Source: Gracilimonas sp031581265
Lineage (GTDB): Bacteria; Bacteroidota; Rhodothermia; Balneolales; Balneolaceae
Assembly (NCBI RefSeq): GCF_031581265.1
Contig: NZ_JAVLBQ010000035.1
Coordinates: 1-31,423 of the forward strand
Length of the DNA: 31,423 nucleotides
Direction: 5' to 3'
Part shown: piece after piece, positions 16,345 to 24,754 of the stretch
Numbering within the stretch: the first letter of the stretch is position 1
How the letters are laid out: each line of letters starts with the position of its first letter
Program-made: the position numbers and the translations under genes
Notes under the pieces: generated by a model
Databases searched by the model: none
What the model was told of the DNA's origin: nothing
The model's input: only the letters and a program-made list of their open reading frames with translations

Positions 16345-17841
16345 TTAGTGCCGTCGGGGAGAAACTAATTCCATAACCTGGCTGAGAATATTCTTGCTGA
16401 TGCTGAACACACGTTCTTGTTGGTTCATGGCCAGGAAGCGGAGTACAAGTCTCAGTTCGGCTAATAATTTTGGTGGGTCACTAACCAGTGTATCTTCTTT
16501 CACAACTTCTTCCCAGTCAATGCTATTCTGAAATTTAACGCCTGCACGTGCCATCGTTTTCATATATACATTAGCCATCAATCCGTATCCAATGGTTGTG
16601 GGGTGGAGTCCGTCGAGGCTGAAGATGCCGCCTTTATACAATTTACCGTTATCATTCAGTCGGAGAAAATCAGTTGATAGTTTTACATCTCCGTCTTCAT
16701 CAACGAGGTGAGAGGTACTGTCTTGATTTTTTAATGCTTCTGCTAACCCGGCAGGGAAGTCGCGAATCAATTCTCCACCTAACCTTCTACGGGCCATACC
16801 TGCCACATTTTTTGCTACAGGAACGACATGCCACCCATATTCATCAGCTACTTTTTTGATGATAGCATTATACTCATCCATGGTTAGATCAAGCTGAATG
16901 GCTTCGTCTTTGGTTAAGTGTGGGTGTTTGTCGGGGTGAAAGTCTTCGTCCCAAATCCAGAATCGAGTATAATAATCAAAGTATCCCAATCGCTTGCTGG
17001 ATAAATCAGAATTGACGCCCCGAATCACAGGAGGTATGGTTACATAGGGAAGCGTGGGAACAAAAACCCGTTGGGCACCAATTTCCTGTACTTTTTCCGC
17101 CATTTTCCGATACTGCTGCTCAAAATGTTCAGGCCGGTAAATAGTGTGCTTTCTTTTGCCGGGAAAAACTTCAAGGTCTTTATCTTCGGTCCAGATTAAT
17201 TTCAGATCTGTAACAGTGGCAATCATATTATTATGGCCGAGACAGACAATCAGGTTTTCGATTCCACCGTCATCAGAAAGTGCCTTCGCATTATCAAACT
17301 GAGTGCGATGTTGGTATTTATCATCTAAAGGGGGATTTAAAACCAGGCGTGCTGTTGTAAACTTGGCATGTTCAGGCAGCATATTGAAAACTGTAAATCT
17401 TTCCGGGTTGTTTAGAATATGTTCTCTACTGTTTTCTTCATTTACTACCCATGAATCACTGATGTTAAAGCCCCAAATGGATTGATTGTGATATGGAAAT
17501 TCCCGTTCAACCGAAAGGTCTTTAAAACCACCTTCCCAGTATTTCTTAATTCTTTTAAGCGTACTTATCATGTGCTTTGCAGCTGGCAGGAATTCATTCC
17601 AATCAATTTCATCCCCAAATTCTTCTGATAAACCGCGCACTAAAACTTCGATGTTGAGTGGGATTCCGGCTTGGGCTGTGAATGAAGGTTGATCAAAGTC
17701 AGGCTGAGGGTCAAAACATTTTCGGACAAAAGAAGGAAAGTTGATATCGGTTCGATAGATACCCCCATTATTAAAACCTTGGGAAAGGCTGTCTCCAATT
17801 ACTACCAGTTTATGTTTTGATTCTTTTTTATTCCAGAACAT
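16345..17841 (-). CDS. SGNH/GDSL-family hydrolase
   Basis: A 498-residue protein that begins directly with the SGNH fold: VVIGDSLSQGF (13-23) gives the nucleophile Ser18 in GDSL, VCLGHNN (about residues 203-209) supplies the Gly/Asn oxyanion block, and DGLHPTTIGYG near residue 410 gives the Asp and His of the catalytic dyad. It is about twice the usual size of a minimal SGNH esterase; the extra length lies between the blocks and in a helical tail. No signal peptide is seen, so it is probably cytoplasmic. SGNH enzymes are esterases, lipases or acyl hydrolases; the substrate is not evident. It is divergent from the AhpD-like gene. Confidence 0.88.
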   Translation of the reverse strand: MFWNKKESKHKLVVIGDSLSQGFNNGGIYRTDINFPSFVRKCFDPQPDFDQPSFTAQAGIPLNIEVLVRGLSEEFGDEIDWNEFLPAAKHMISTLKRIKKYWEGGFKDLSVEREFPYHNQSIWGFNISDSWVVNEENSREHILNNPERFTVFNMLPEHAKFTTARLVLNPPLDDKYQHRTQFDNAKALSDDGGIENLIVCLGHNNMIATVTDLKLIWTEDKDLEVFPGKRKHTIYRPEHFEQQYRKMAEKVQEIGAQRVFVPTLPYVTIPPVIRGVNSDLSSKRLGYFDYYTRFWIWDEDFHPDKHPHLTKDEAIQLDLTMDEYNAIIKKVADEYGWHVVPVAKNVAGMARRRLGGELIRDFPAGLAEALKNQDSTSHLVDEDGDVKLSTDFLRLNDNGKLYKGGIFSLDGLHPTTIGYGLMANVYMKTMARAGVKFQNSIDWEEVVKEDTLVSDPPKLLAELRLVLRFLAMNQQERVFSISKNILSQVMELVSPRRH

Positions 17842-18020
17842 GATTGATTGTTAAAAAGTCCAAAGCATAAAAAGATAACTAAGTGTAGGATGATTCAAAA
17901 TGCGATTATGTTGAATTATGAGATGCAGCGCAGATGTATTTCAGTTAATGATATACAGTTCCCAAAATTCTCCCTATTTTGTGTTTTCGTGATTTAGTGG
18001 CAATTAAAACAATTCGAGAA

Positions 18021-18392
18021 ATGGCAGAAAAAAATAGACTACAGCAATTCAGAGAAGAACGGGAAATTCAAAACGAAAAAGTGATGGATCTTGATCATTT
18101 GGGCATTAAGCGCTTTTTCAATATGGATACCAATACTTACCGTGATGGCGCCCTTCCTACGCAAACTAAAGAGTTACTGGGATTGGTAGCCTCCACTGTT
18201 TTACGCTGCAACGATTGCATTGACTACCACCTGGAGCAATGCGCAAAATCCGGTTCTACCAAAGCGGAAATTGTGGATGCATTAAATGTAGCATTAATAG
18301 TGGGAGGAAGTATCGTGATTCCCCATTTACGCCATGCCACGGAAACACTGGAGTTTTTGGAGGAAGAGGGGAGTTTGAAAAGCGAAAGTTAA
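18021..18392 (+). CDS. Carboxymuconolactone decarboxylase/AhpD-like protein
   Basis: A 123-residue protein of the AhpD-like alkylhydroperoxidase family. The redox motif is CNDC (Cys63, Cys66) followed by His70 in the family-typical RCNDCIDYHL. The helices around it (TKELLGLVASTV before, IVDALNVALIVGGSIVIPHLRHA after) fit the small all-helical CMD fold. Such proteins work in peroxide or thiol redox reactions, often as oligomers. The ATG at 18021 is preferred over an in-frame TTG at 17979, because homology starts after it and the intervening residues look random. Its last four bases overlap the end of the convergent broken hepT gene. Confidence 0.88.
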   Translation: MAEKNRLQQFREEREIQNEKVMDLDHLGIKRFFNMDTNTYRDGALPTQTKELLGLVASTVLRCNDCIDYHLEQCAKSGSTKAEIVDALNVALIVGGSIVIPHLRHATETLEFLEEEGSLKSES

Positions 18393-18699
18393 AAGTTTTC
18401 CTTGATAATATCTTGAATTTGCTGTTTCAAGACAGGTAGATCAGTTTGTGCTACTTCCCAAACAATCCTTTCATCAACCCCAAAATATTCGTGAATTAGA
18501 ATGTTTCGAATTCCTACAATTTCTCTCCATGATATATCAGGATATGAACTTTTGATATTTTCGCTTATATGGTTTGCAGCTTCTCCATTGAGTGGGCAGA
18601 AAAACCGTCAAAAGTTTCTTCAGTTATATAAGTTTCTATTTCTTCAATTGAATCTAAGATATGTTTGAGACGTGCCTCATCTCCAATTCTATCTTTCAT
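18389..18699 (-). pseudogene. hepT: HepT-type toxin (HEPN, DUF86), broken by internal deletion
   Basis: Read on the minus strand from an ATG at 18699, the frame gives MKDRIGDEARLKHILDSIEE, then EIETYITEETFDGFSAHSM, and hits TAA about 11 codons later. In another frame downstream the rest of a DUF86 protein follows: GEAANHISENIKSSYPD, then the HEPN RNase motif GIRNILIHEYFG (R-x4-H), then VDERIVWEV to a stop at 18389-18391. Intact relatives have about a dozen residues between the SM and GEA elements (a DAVIRQLEII-like stretch). That segment is missing and the frame is lost, so an out-of-frame deletion of roughly 35 bases is inferred. The start overlaps the mntA gene by 11 bases, the normal arrangement for this module. 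Confidence 0.85.
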
Positions 18700-18976
18700 A
18701 GATCAGCTCTTTTTCTCTATCTACATCCTCTTTAATATATTTTGAAATAGATTGTGGAGTCAGCAGATCTACATTTTTCTCAAGTAAATCCTGCATTTCA
18801 AGTTGCATTTGCACAAACTTTAATCCAATGGGTACAGAATGGTCGAGCTTAACTAAAATATCTATATCACTATCCAAACGGACATCTTCACGTAGCTGTG
18901 ACCCAAATAGATAAGCCTTAAGAACCGGCTTATGTTTGAAATACTCGCTGATTTTATTTTTTAACGTCATGTCCAT
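18689..18976 (-). CDS. mntA: MntA-type antitoxin, minimal nucleotidyltransferase
   Basis: A 95-residue minimal nucleotidyltransferase if started at the ATG at 18976, which has AGGTGA upstream; the open frame continues to 19060, but those residues look unlike the family. The catalytic signature GS-x10-D-x-D is complete: GSQLREDVRLDSDID, followed by ILVKLD. MntA proteins neutralise the HepT HEPN RNase by AMP-ylating a tyrosine near its active site. The gene overlaps the start of hepT by 11 bases. The antitoxin is intact while its toxin is broken, the expected direction of decay for a toxin-antitoxin pair. It starts 37 bases past the stop of the epimerase-like gene. Confidence 0.88.
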   Translation of the reverse strand: MDMTLKNKISEYFKHKPVLKAYLFGSQLREDVRLDSDIDILVKLDHSVPIGLKFVQMQLEMQDLLEKNVDLLTPQSISKYIKEDVDREKELIYER

Positions 18977-19013
18977 ATCCGTCACCTGTGGTAAGTTAAG
19001 AAAATCGAAACAA

Positions 19014-19826
19014 CTACGATAGCTTTTTAAAGTCCAATGGTTCTTCATGAAGAAATTCAAATCCTAATTCCACAACCTTATCAGAGGAAACGACTTTGCC
19101 GTCTCCACCTCCATTTAAAAATTTTGGTTTTTTCATTTCAAGCCGCTCAGTTATAGTGGTATAAATCTCTTTTTTTGCAGGGTGAATTGGGGCAGAGATA
19201 TTGAATATTTCATTGTGGATATCCTTTTCAATCACCATTTCAGTAGCTTTTATCACATCTTCTCTATGAACTAAATTCACAGGAGCATCACCATTAGAAA
19301 TATCCTTACGACCCGCCATATATTTTGCAGGATGGCGATCTGCACCATATAAACCGGCAAGCCTTAAAATTACGGCATCTGAAACATATTTTCGCAATTC
19401 GCCTTCGGCAGCTACTATGGCATTGTCACTATCGGGGTCAGAAGTGGCATCTGTTTCTTTTACTTCCCCTTTTGCATTACCATAGACCGATGTGGAACTA
19501 TACATGATGACCTGCGTGTTTCTTTGAGCCAGAACTTGGGCAAGTTGTCCCATCAACTTTGGATATTCAGAGCGGTCGTCACCTCGTCCCGGAGAAATAG
19601 ATATTAATACGGAGTCGGTTTCAGGAAGTCTTATTTTTGACAGGGAGGGAGCCGGAAGTTCCAGTTTTACCGGTTTGATGTCGAGCTCACTCAGTTCTGA
19701 AAAATTAGAGGATGAGCGAGTGGTTCCATACACGATAGTACCTTTTTTAGCAAGTTGTTGACCTAATTTTTTACCGACCCAACCGCAGCCAATTATCAAT
19801 AAGGAACCATTTTTCTCTGAATTCAT
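19014..19826 (-). CDS. NAD(P)-binding epimerase/dehydratase-like protein (YeeZ type)
   Basis: A 270-residue extended short-chain dehydrogenase-like protein. The dinucleotide motif is IIGCGWVGKKLG, with Gly13, Gly15 and Gly18. A later MYSSTSVYG segment matches the active-site serine and tyrosine region of NAD-dependent epimerases, and ILRLAGLYG follows in the usual place. The canonical YxxxK lysine is not obvious after that tyrosine, as in YeeZ-like proteins, so catalysis is uncertain. It is divergent from hemH, with 63 bases between start codons. The substrate is unknown; nucleotide-sugar chemistry is possible, but no sugar pathway genes are near. Confidence 0.8.
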   Translation of the reverse strand: MNSEKNGSLLIIGCGWVGKKLGQQLAKKGTIVYGTTRSSSNFSELSELDIKPVKLELPAPSLSKIRLPETDSVLISISPGRGDDRSEYPKLMGQLAQVLAQRNTQVIMYSSTSVYGNAKGEVKETDATSDPDSDNAIVAAEGELRKYVSDAVILRLAGLYGADRHPAKYMAGRKDISNGDAPVNLVHREDVIKATEMVIEKDIHNEIFNISAPIHPAKKEIYTTITERLEMKKPKFLNGGGDGKVVSSDKVVELGFEFLHEEPLDFKKLS

Positions 19827-19889
19827 TGTATATTCACATTAAAGAAAGTTATTGCGTAACTGTACACCAAACATATATTAAAATCAGGC

Positions 19890-20954
19890 ATGGAACAATC
19901 TAAAACAGGTATTTTATTGGTAAACCTTGGATCACCGGATAGCTACGAGCCGGCAGACCTTAAAGTATATCTGAGAGAATTTTTATCTGACAAGCGTGTC
20001 ATTGACTTCCCTACACCAATTCGAAAGGCTCTTGTAGAGGGAATCATTTTACCCATCCGCCCCAAAGAATCGGCTGAGGCTTATGAACTTATTTGGTGGG
20101 ATGAAGGCTCTCCATTGATCGTGATTACACAGAGAGTAATTGATAAATTGCAAAAGAGGCTAGGCGATCACGTGCCTATAGCTATGGGAATGCGTTATGG
20201 CAATCCTTCTATAGAAGCCGGTTTTGATGAATTGATGGAAAAGAATCCGGATTTGGAGAAAGTATTTATGGTTCCGCTTTATCCACAATATGCGATGGCT
20301 ACTACTGAAACAGTGATCGAAAAAGCCAAAGAAGTGTGGCTAAATAAATATCCTCATTTGGAAATGATAACTAAGGAAGCATTCTATGATGATCCTCAGT
20401 ATGTAAAGGCACTTTCAGAAAGTATCCGTCCTTATATAGAGGAGCACGACATTGACCATCTGATGTTTTCTTACCATGGGGTGCCTGAACGTCATATCAA
20501 GAAAAGAGATATAACAGGCGATCATTGCCTTAAGTGTGAAGATTGCTGCAATGTAAATTCTCCGGCACACACGTTCTGTTACAGGCATCAGGATGTTAAA
20601 ACTACCCAAAATGTAGCTGAGTACCTCGATCTTGACAATAAAGATTTCAATTACAGCTTTGCGTTTCAGTCTAAATTAGGGATAGACCCATGGCTGACAC
20701 CGGCTACTGATAATGAGCTGGTCCGTTTAGCTGAAGAGGAAGGAGTTAAAAAAGTAGCAGTTTGCTGTCCTGCTTTTATTTCCGATTGTATTGAGACCTT
20801 AGAAGAAATTGGTATTCGTGGGAAAGAAGATTTTGTGGAAGCCGGTGGCGACGACCTTATTCTGATCCCCTGTGTAAACGATAACGATCTCTGGATAGAT
20901 GCACTTGAAACATGGTGCGTAGATATTTTACAACCTGAGGAAACTGCTGTTTAA
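19890..20954 (+). CDS. hemH: Ferrochelatase
   Basis: A 354-residue ferrochelatase inserting Fe2+ into the porphyrin macrocycle, the last step of protoheme synthesis. The N-terminus GILLVNLGSPDSYEPADLKVYLREFLSD (7-34) is diagnostic. The metal-site histidine is His196 in SYHGVPERH, and Glu304 in DCIETLEEI is the partner acid. A cysteine-rich insert CLKCEDCC (213-220), with Cys230 further on, lies between the core elements. Similar cysteine-bearing loops occur in relatives and could hold a metal or iron-sulfur cluster; that is unproven here. hemG follows after 65 bases, almost certainly in the same transcript. The protein is probably peripheral to the inner membrane. Confidence 0.96.
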   Translation: MEQSKTGILLVNLGSPDSYEPADLKVYLREFLSDKRVIDFPTPIRKALVEGIILPIRPKESAEAYELIWWDEGSPLIVITQRVIDKLQKRLGDHVPIAMGMRYGNPSIEAGFDELMEKNPDLEKVFMVPLYPQYAMATTETVIEKAKEVWLNKYPHLEMITKEAFYDDPQYVKALSESIRPYIEEHDIDHLMFSYHGVPERHIKKRDITGDHCLKCEDCCNVNSPAHTFCYRHQDVKTTQNVAEYLDLDNKDFNYSFAFQSKLGIDPWLTPATDNELVRLAEEEGVKKVAVCCPAFISDCIETLEEIGIRGKEDFVEAGGDDLILIPCVNDNDLWIDALETWCVDILQPEETAV

Positions 20955-21019
20955 GATCAACTAATAAAACTCAGTGTTGCTCCGTGAATTCTGTGGTTAA
21001 ATTGTAGGAAATAAAAGCT

Positions 21020-22360
21020 ATGAAAGAAGTATTGGTTCTCGGCGGCGGAATTTCAGGATTAGCTACAGCTTGGAATCTCCATAAAGCCGGAATTCCATTT
21101 AAGCTCATCGAAAAGCAGGTTTCAATGGGTGGGGTGATTTCTTCAAAGATTATAGATGATACTATCATAGATTTTGGCCCCAATTCCCTTCGGGATCGCG
21201 ATGGATCCATTCGTAAATTAGCTAAAGAAGTTGGGTTGAAGGATGAGATCATTGACATTTCAGAAGCTTTTAAAACGCGATTTATTATACGGAACCGGGA
21301 GCTTCAGGCTTTAAAACCTTCTCTGTCAACATTATTAACCACTGATGTTATTTCCGGTAAAGGAAAGTTACGAGCATTGGCTGAACCTTTTATTCCTAAA
21401 GGGATTGCCGAAGATGAAAGCGTGGGGTCTTTCCTGGAGCGAAGGATTGGCAAAGAGGCAGTAGAGTATTTAGTGGATCCGGTTTTTTCAGGTATTTATG
21501 CCGGGGATATTTATAAGATCAGCAAAAAAGAGATTCTTCCTACGCTGGCAGAGAAGGAACAGAAATTCGGTTCTATCGTGATGGGAGTTCTCCGCTCCAA
21601 AAAAGAAAAGTCGGATATCAAGCCGATGGTGTTGACTTTCAAAAAAGGGATTCAGCAGTTGACAGAGGCAATAGTCGGGAAGATTTCCGATCGTGTTTTA
21701 AACGAAGAGGTGATTTCCATTCGAGCTTTGGAACAGGGTTTTGAAGTTGAAACTTCAAATGGAATAATTCAGGCTGAGAGGGTGATATCTTGCTTGCCGG
21801 CGCATAGTTTGTCAGTGGTTCTTGATGGTTTTGATACTGCACTTTCGAATACACTGGAAAGTATCGATTATGTGCCTATGCTTTCCACTCAAGTAATCTT
21901 TAACAAAAAAGATGTTGAGTTGCCTCAGTCGGGCTTTGGCTTTTTAATTCCCAGAAACGAAAACATTCGCTTATTAGGAGCCATTTGGAAATCCAGTATC
22001 TTTCCAGAGTTATCCTCTGATGATAAACTGCACTTTACACTTATGACAGGGGGTGCTCACGACCGGGATATTATCAATGAAAATATTCAACAGGTAGAAG
22101 AAGAAGTATTAGCTGAGTTTTCGGAATTAATGAATATCACTCCAAAGCCGGCGTGGATGGAATCAAAACTATGGCATCAGGCTATTCCTCAATTTCATGT
22201 AGGATATCAATCAGTTCGGAAAGTTCTTAAACGGATGCAAGCCGAAAATCCGGGATTTTATATAGGCGGAAATTATCGTTGGGGGGTGTCGGTGCCGGAT
22301 TGTGTGGGAGGGGCAGAAGTTTTGGTTCATTCCATCAAAAAAGAAATTGCATATTTTTGA
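21020..22360 (+). CDS. hemG: Protoporphyrinogen oxidase (HemY/PPO type)
   Basis: A 446-residue FAD enzyme of the oxygen-dependent protoporphyrinogen IX oxidase family. The FAD-binding Rossmann motif LVLGGGISGLATAWNLHKAG spans 5-24 and DFGPNSLRD (52-60) follows as in PPO. The C-terminal FAD element GGNYRWGVSVPDCVGG (about 418-433) completes the fold. It oxidises protoporphyrinogen to protoporphyrin IX, the substrate of the ferrochelatase encoded just upstream. The symbol hemG follows common database usage for this family; hemY is also used, and the flavodoxin-like HemG of E. coli is unrelated. Start is the ATG with AGGA a short distance upstream. Confidence 0.93.
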   Translation: MKEVLVLGGGISGLATAWNLHKAGIPFKLIEKQVSMGGVISSKIIDDTIIDFGPNSLRDRDGSIRKLAKEVGLKDEIIDISEAFKTRFIIRNRELQALKPSLSTLLTTDVISGKGKLRALAEPFIPKGIAEDESVGSFLERRIGKEAVEYLVDPVFSGIYAGDIYKISKKEILPTLAEKEQKFGSIVMGVLRSKKEKSDIKPMVLTFKKGIQQLTEAIVGKISDRVLNEEVISIRALEQGFEVETSNGIIQAERVISCLPAHSLSVVLDGFDTALSNTLESIDYVPMLSTQVIFNKKDVELPQSGFGFLIPRNENIRLLGAIWKSSIFPELSSDDKLHFTLMTGGAHDRDIINENIQQVEEEVLAEFSELMNITPKPAWMESKLWHQAIPQFHVGYQSVRKVLKRMQAENPGFYIGGNYRWGVSVPDCVGGAEVLVHSIKKEIAYF

Positions 22361-22503
22361 AAGATCGACGGTAAGAGGGCAGGTTGTTTCTAAGAATATT
22401 CAAAATAGACCTGCTAATTATTTCAAAATGCTGTTTTTGATTTTAATTTTGCATTCCCATTTCCAAAACCGATATTCGGGCACACTTTCATTAACCACGC
22501 TGA

Positions 22504-23808
22504 ATGACTAAGAAACCTTCAAAAGGCAATGGCTTATTTGCCTGGGCCATGTACGACTGGGCCAACTCCGCCTACTTCGTGATGATCCAAACGTTTGTAT
22601 TTGCGGCCTATTTTGCCCAATCTATTGCTGAGAATGAAACGACCGGAACCGCATTATGGGGAAATATGATTGGTTTGGCAGGATTTGTGATAGCTATTTC
22701 TGCTCCATTTTTAGGTTCTGTTGCAGATGAAGGAGGCCGTCGAAAACCATGGATCGCCTTTTTTACGGCCATGTGTGTTTTTGGCTGCGGCATGTTGTGG
22801 TTTACCGAACCGAGTGCTGATTTTGTTTGGTTTGCACTCATCATGGCATTCATTGCTACATTGGGAGCTGAGCTTTCCTTCATTTTCTATAATGCCATGT
22901 TGCCTGATCTTACCACGAGCCTTACAATTGGGAAATGGTCTGGATGGGGATGGGCCATGGGATATGCCGGCGGATTAGCCTGCCTTATAGTCGGGTATTT
23001 TGGATTTGTGGAAAACGGTGCAAACTGGTTTGGATTGGACGACAATCCGGAAGCTCTACAAAACGTACGAATTACTTTTCTGTTTACCGGAATTTGGTAT
23101 GCTGTTTTCAGTCTGCCCATGTTTTTTAAGACCCCGGATGTTCCATCGAAGAATAAAAAGATTACTCAGGCTATCTCAGATGGAATGGTTCAACTCAAGA
23201 ATGGGATAACTTTACTTAAAGGTGAACCCAATATCTGGAAGTTTTTGTTAGCCCGAATATTTTACAATGATGGCCTTGCTACTATCTTTGCAATGGGTGG
23301 GGTATATGCTGCCGGTACCTTTGGTTTTGACACCGGACAGATTTTTATGTTCGGAATCGCGCTCAATATCACTGCAGGTCTTGGTGCATTTGGTTTTGCA
23401 TGGCTCGACGATAAGAGCGGGAGCAAGAAGACCATTGTAGGGGCATTGATAGGGCTTATAGTACCTGTTACAGCGGTACTTTTTGTAGAGTCTGAAACCT
23501 GGTTTTGGATATGGGGATTATTGCTTGGGATTTTCGTTGGCCCGGTGCAGGCATCAAGCCGGACTTTTATGGGAAGATTAGCGCCGCAAGATAAACGAAA
23601 TCAAATGTATGGCCTGTTTGCTTTATCGGGTAAATTAACCACTTTTGCAGGCCCTATTATGGTTGGATGGATTACATTTTTAATGGGGAATCAAAGGTGG
23701 GGAATGAGTGCAATTTTACTGCTTCTGATTGTGGGATTATTATTAATGTTTGGCGTAGATGAAATTAAAGGGACAAGTGAGGAAAAAGTACCTCTCAGTT
23801 TGTCTTAA
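22504..23808 (+). CDS. MFS transporter, UMF1/Atg22-like
   Basis: A 434-residue polytopic membrane protein with about 12 hydrophobic segments. The N-terminus LFAWAMYDWANSAYFVMIQTFVFAAYF is diagnostic for the UMF1/Atg22-like MFS branch, and DEGGRRKPW near residue 75 sits in the typical loop between helices 2 and 3. The relative of this family in fungi exports amino acids from the vacuole; bacterial substrates are largely unknown. It follows hemG after 143 bases on the same strand, so co-transcription is uncertain. A heme- or porphyrin-related role is conceivable, but rests on position alone. Confidence 0.88.
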   Translation: MTKKPSKGNGLFAWAMYDWANSAYFVMIQTFVFAAYFAQSIAENETTGTALWGNMIGLAGFVIAISAPFLGSVADEGGRRKPWIAFFTAMCVFGCGMLWFTEPSADFVWFALIMAFIATLGAELSFIFYNAMLPDLTTSLTIGKWSGWGWAMGYAGGLACLIVGYFGFVENGANWFGLDDNPEALQNVRITFLFTGIWYAVFSLPMFFKTPDVPSKNKKITQAISDGMVQLKNGITLLKGEPNIWKFLLARIFYNDGLATIFAMGGVYAAGTFGFDTGQIFMFGIALNITAGLGAFGFAWLDDKSGSKKTIVGALIGLIVPVTAVLFVESETWFWIWGLLLGIFVGPVQASSRTFMGRLAPQDKRNQMYGLFALSGKLTTFAGPIMVGWITFLMGNQRWGMSAILLLLIVGLLLMFGVDEIKGTSEEKVPLSLS

Positions 23809-23860
23809 AGAAAACAATGCATTTAGCTACTTATTTATTAAATTAACGCAGAATTTATTA

Positions 23861-23872
23861 CTGTAATTACAG
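23861..23872. repeat. 12-bp perfect palindrome upstream of the Hc1-like gene
   Basis: CTGTAATTACAG is self-complementary and lies about 80 bases before the Hc1-like start codon and 50 bases after the MFS stop. It may be an operator; no regulator can be assigned. Confidence 0.35.
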
Positions 23873-23953
23873 CAGTATGTTATAAAAGCGGGTGTTTTAA
23901 CTTAATTTTCCAAAATGCCCTTAATCGAAACTTAATTACAAGGAGTACAACAT

Positions 23954-24130
23954 ATGAGTAGAATGGACGATATCAACAATATTGTAGAAGAATTACAAGT
24001 TGACATGCAGAAGTTTTATGAGAAAGGTAATAAAGCTGCCGGAACCAGGGCTCGTAAGCATTTAATGAACCTGAAGAAGCTTTCTCATGAGATTCGGCAA
24101 GAAATTCAGGCTAAGAAAAATGCCATGTAA
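23954..24130 (+). CDS. Histone H1-like protein, Hc1 family
   Basis: A 58-residue protein, helical and lysine-rich. It begins MSRMDDINNIVEELQVDMQK and contains FYEKGNKAAGTRARKHL (about 22-38), the hallmark of small Hc1/histone H1-like proteins in Bacteroidota-like genomes, then NLKKLSHEIRQEIQAKK to the end. These proteins are thought to bind and compact DNA; their bacterial roles are poorly defined. AAGGAG lies 9 bases upstream of the ATG, one of the best ribosome binding sites in the window, and an intrinsic terminator follows 30 bases later. It is therefore a self-contained, probably well-expressed gene. Confidence 0.88.
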   Translation: MSRMDDINNIVEELQVDMQKFYEKGNKAAGTRARKHLMNLKKLSHEIRQEIQAKKNAM

Positions 24131-24154
24131 TTTTTTCTACCAATTTAGAAAAAG

Positions 24155-24183
24155 AAAAAAGCCACCATTGTGTGGCTTTTTTT
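24155..24183 (+). terminator. Intrinsic terminator after the Hc1-like gene
   Basis: GCCAC (24161-24165) pairs with GTGGC (24172-24176) around a six-base loop. Six A precede it and seven T follow, extending the stem with A-T pairs. It is usable in both directions. Confidence 0.85.
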
Positions 24184-24247
24184 ATTGTCTAAGGTTTTTA
24201 AAGTAGGCCGGAGTTTATACCTTACCCCGTAATTCAATGCATATTAT

Positions 24248-24754
24248 ATGAATCAAGAACCTCTACAAAGAATACATAAAAACGCAATAAAGGCTTGGAG
24301 AACACTTTCTTTGCTGCTTGGGCTTTTATGGTTTATACCCTCTGCATTTTATTTGGTGATGGAAATTTCAGTAAGTACTAAAGAAGCTCCCTGGTATTCC
24401 GAAATTGACTGGATTTTATTGCTCAGTATGTTTCTAATAGCGCTTATCCTTTACGTGGCTTTTCCACTAATTTTTCCAAAAATCAGGTGGCAGCGTTGGA
24501 AATATGAAGTCTCAGATGAAGGTATTGATATGCTGAGAGGTATTATCATTAAGAAAAGAACGATGGTTCCAATTAACCGGGTACAACATGTAGATACTCG
24601 TCAAGGCCCCATTTACAGGAAATACGACTTAGCTTCCGTAACTATTTCTACCGCAGCCACAACACACGAAATTCCGGCTTTAGACAATGAAACAGCCGAC
24701 GAACTTCGAAACACTATTTCAACCCTGGTACGAAAAATACAAAGTGATGTCTGA
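24248..24754 (+). CDS. Bacterial PH-domain membrane protein, YdbS-like
   Basis: A 168-residue protein with two membrane helices (about 18-38 and 56-78) and then one bPH_2 domain (about 88-165). The domain shows YEVSDEGIDMLRGIIIKKRTMVPINRVQHVDTRQG, whose RVQHVDTRQGP matches the family core. It pairs with the next gene as YdbS pairs with YdbT in Bacillus, where the two are linked to protection against some antimicrobial peptides. Here that role is inferred. Its last eight bases overlap the YdbT-like gene, so the two are translationally coupled. Confidence 0.88.
   Translation: MNQEPLQRIHKNAIKAWRTLSLLLGLLWFIPSAFYLVMEISVSTKEAPWYSEIDWILLLSMFLIALILYVAFPLIFPKIRWQRWKYEVSDEGIDMLRGIIIKKRTMVPINRVQHVDTRQGPIYRKYDLASVTISTAATTHEIPALDNETADELRNTISTLVRKIQSDV

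Noticed and set aside
18976..19060. Upstream extension of MntA to the first in-frame ATG at 19060
   Set aside because: The extra 28 residues run into the epimerase-like gene and do not resemble the family; AGGTGA precedes the ATG at 18976.
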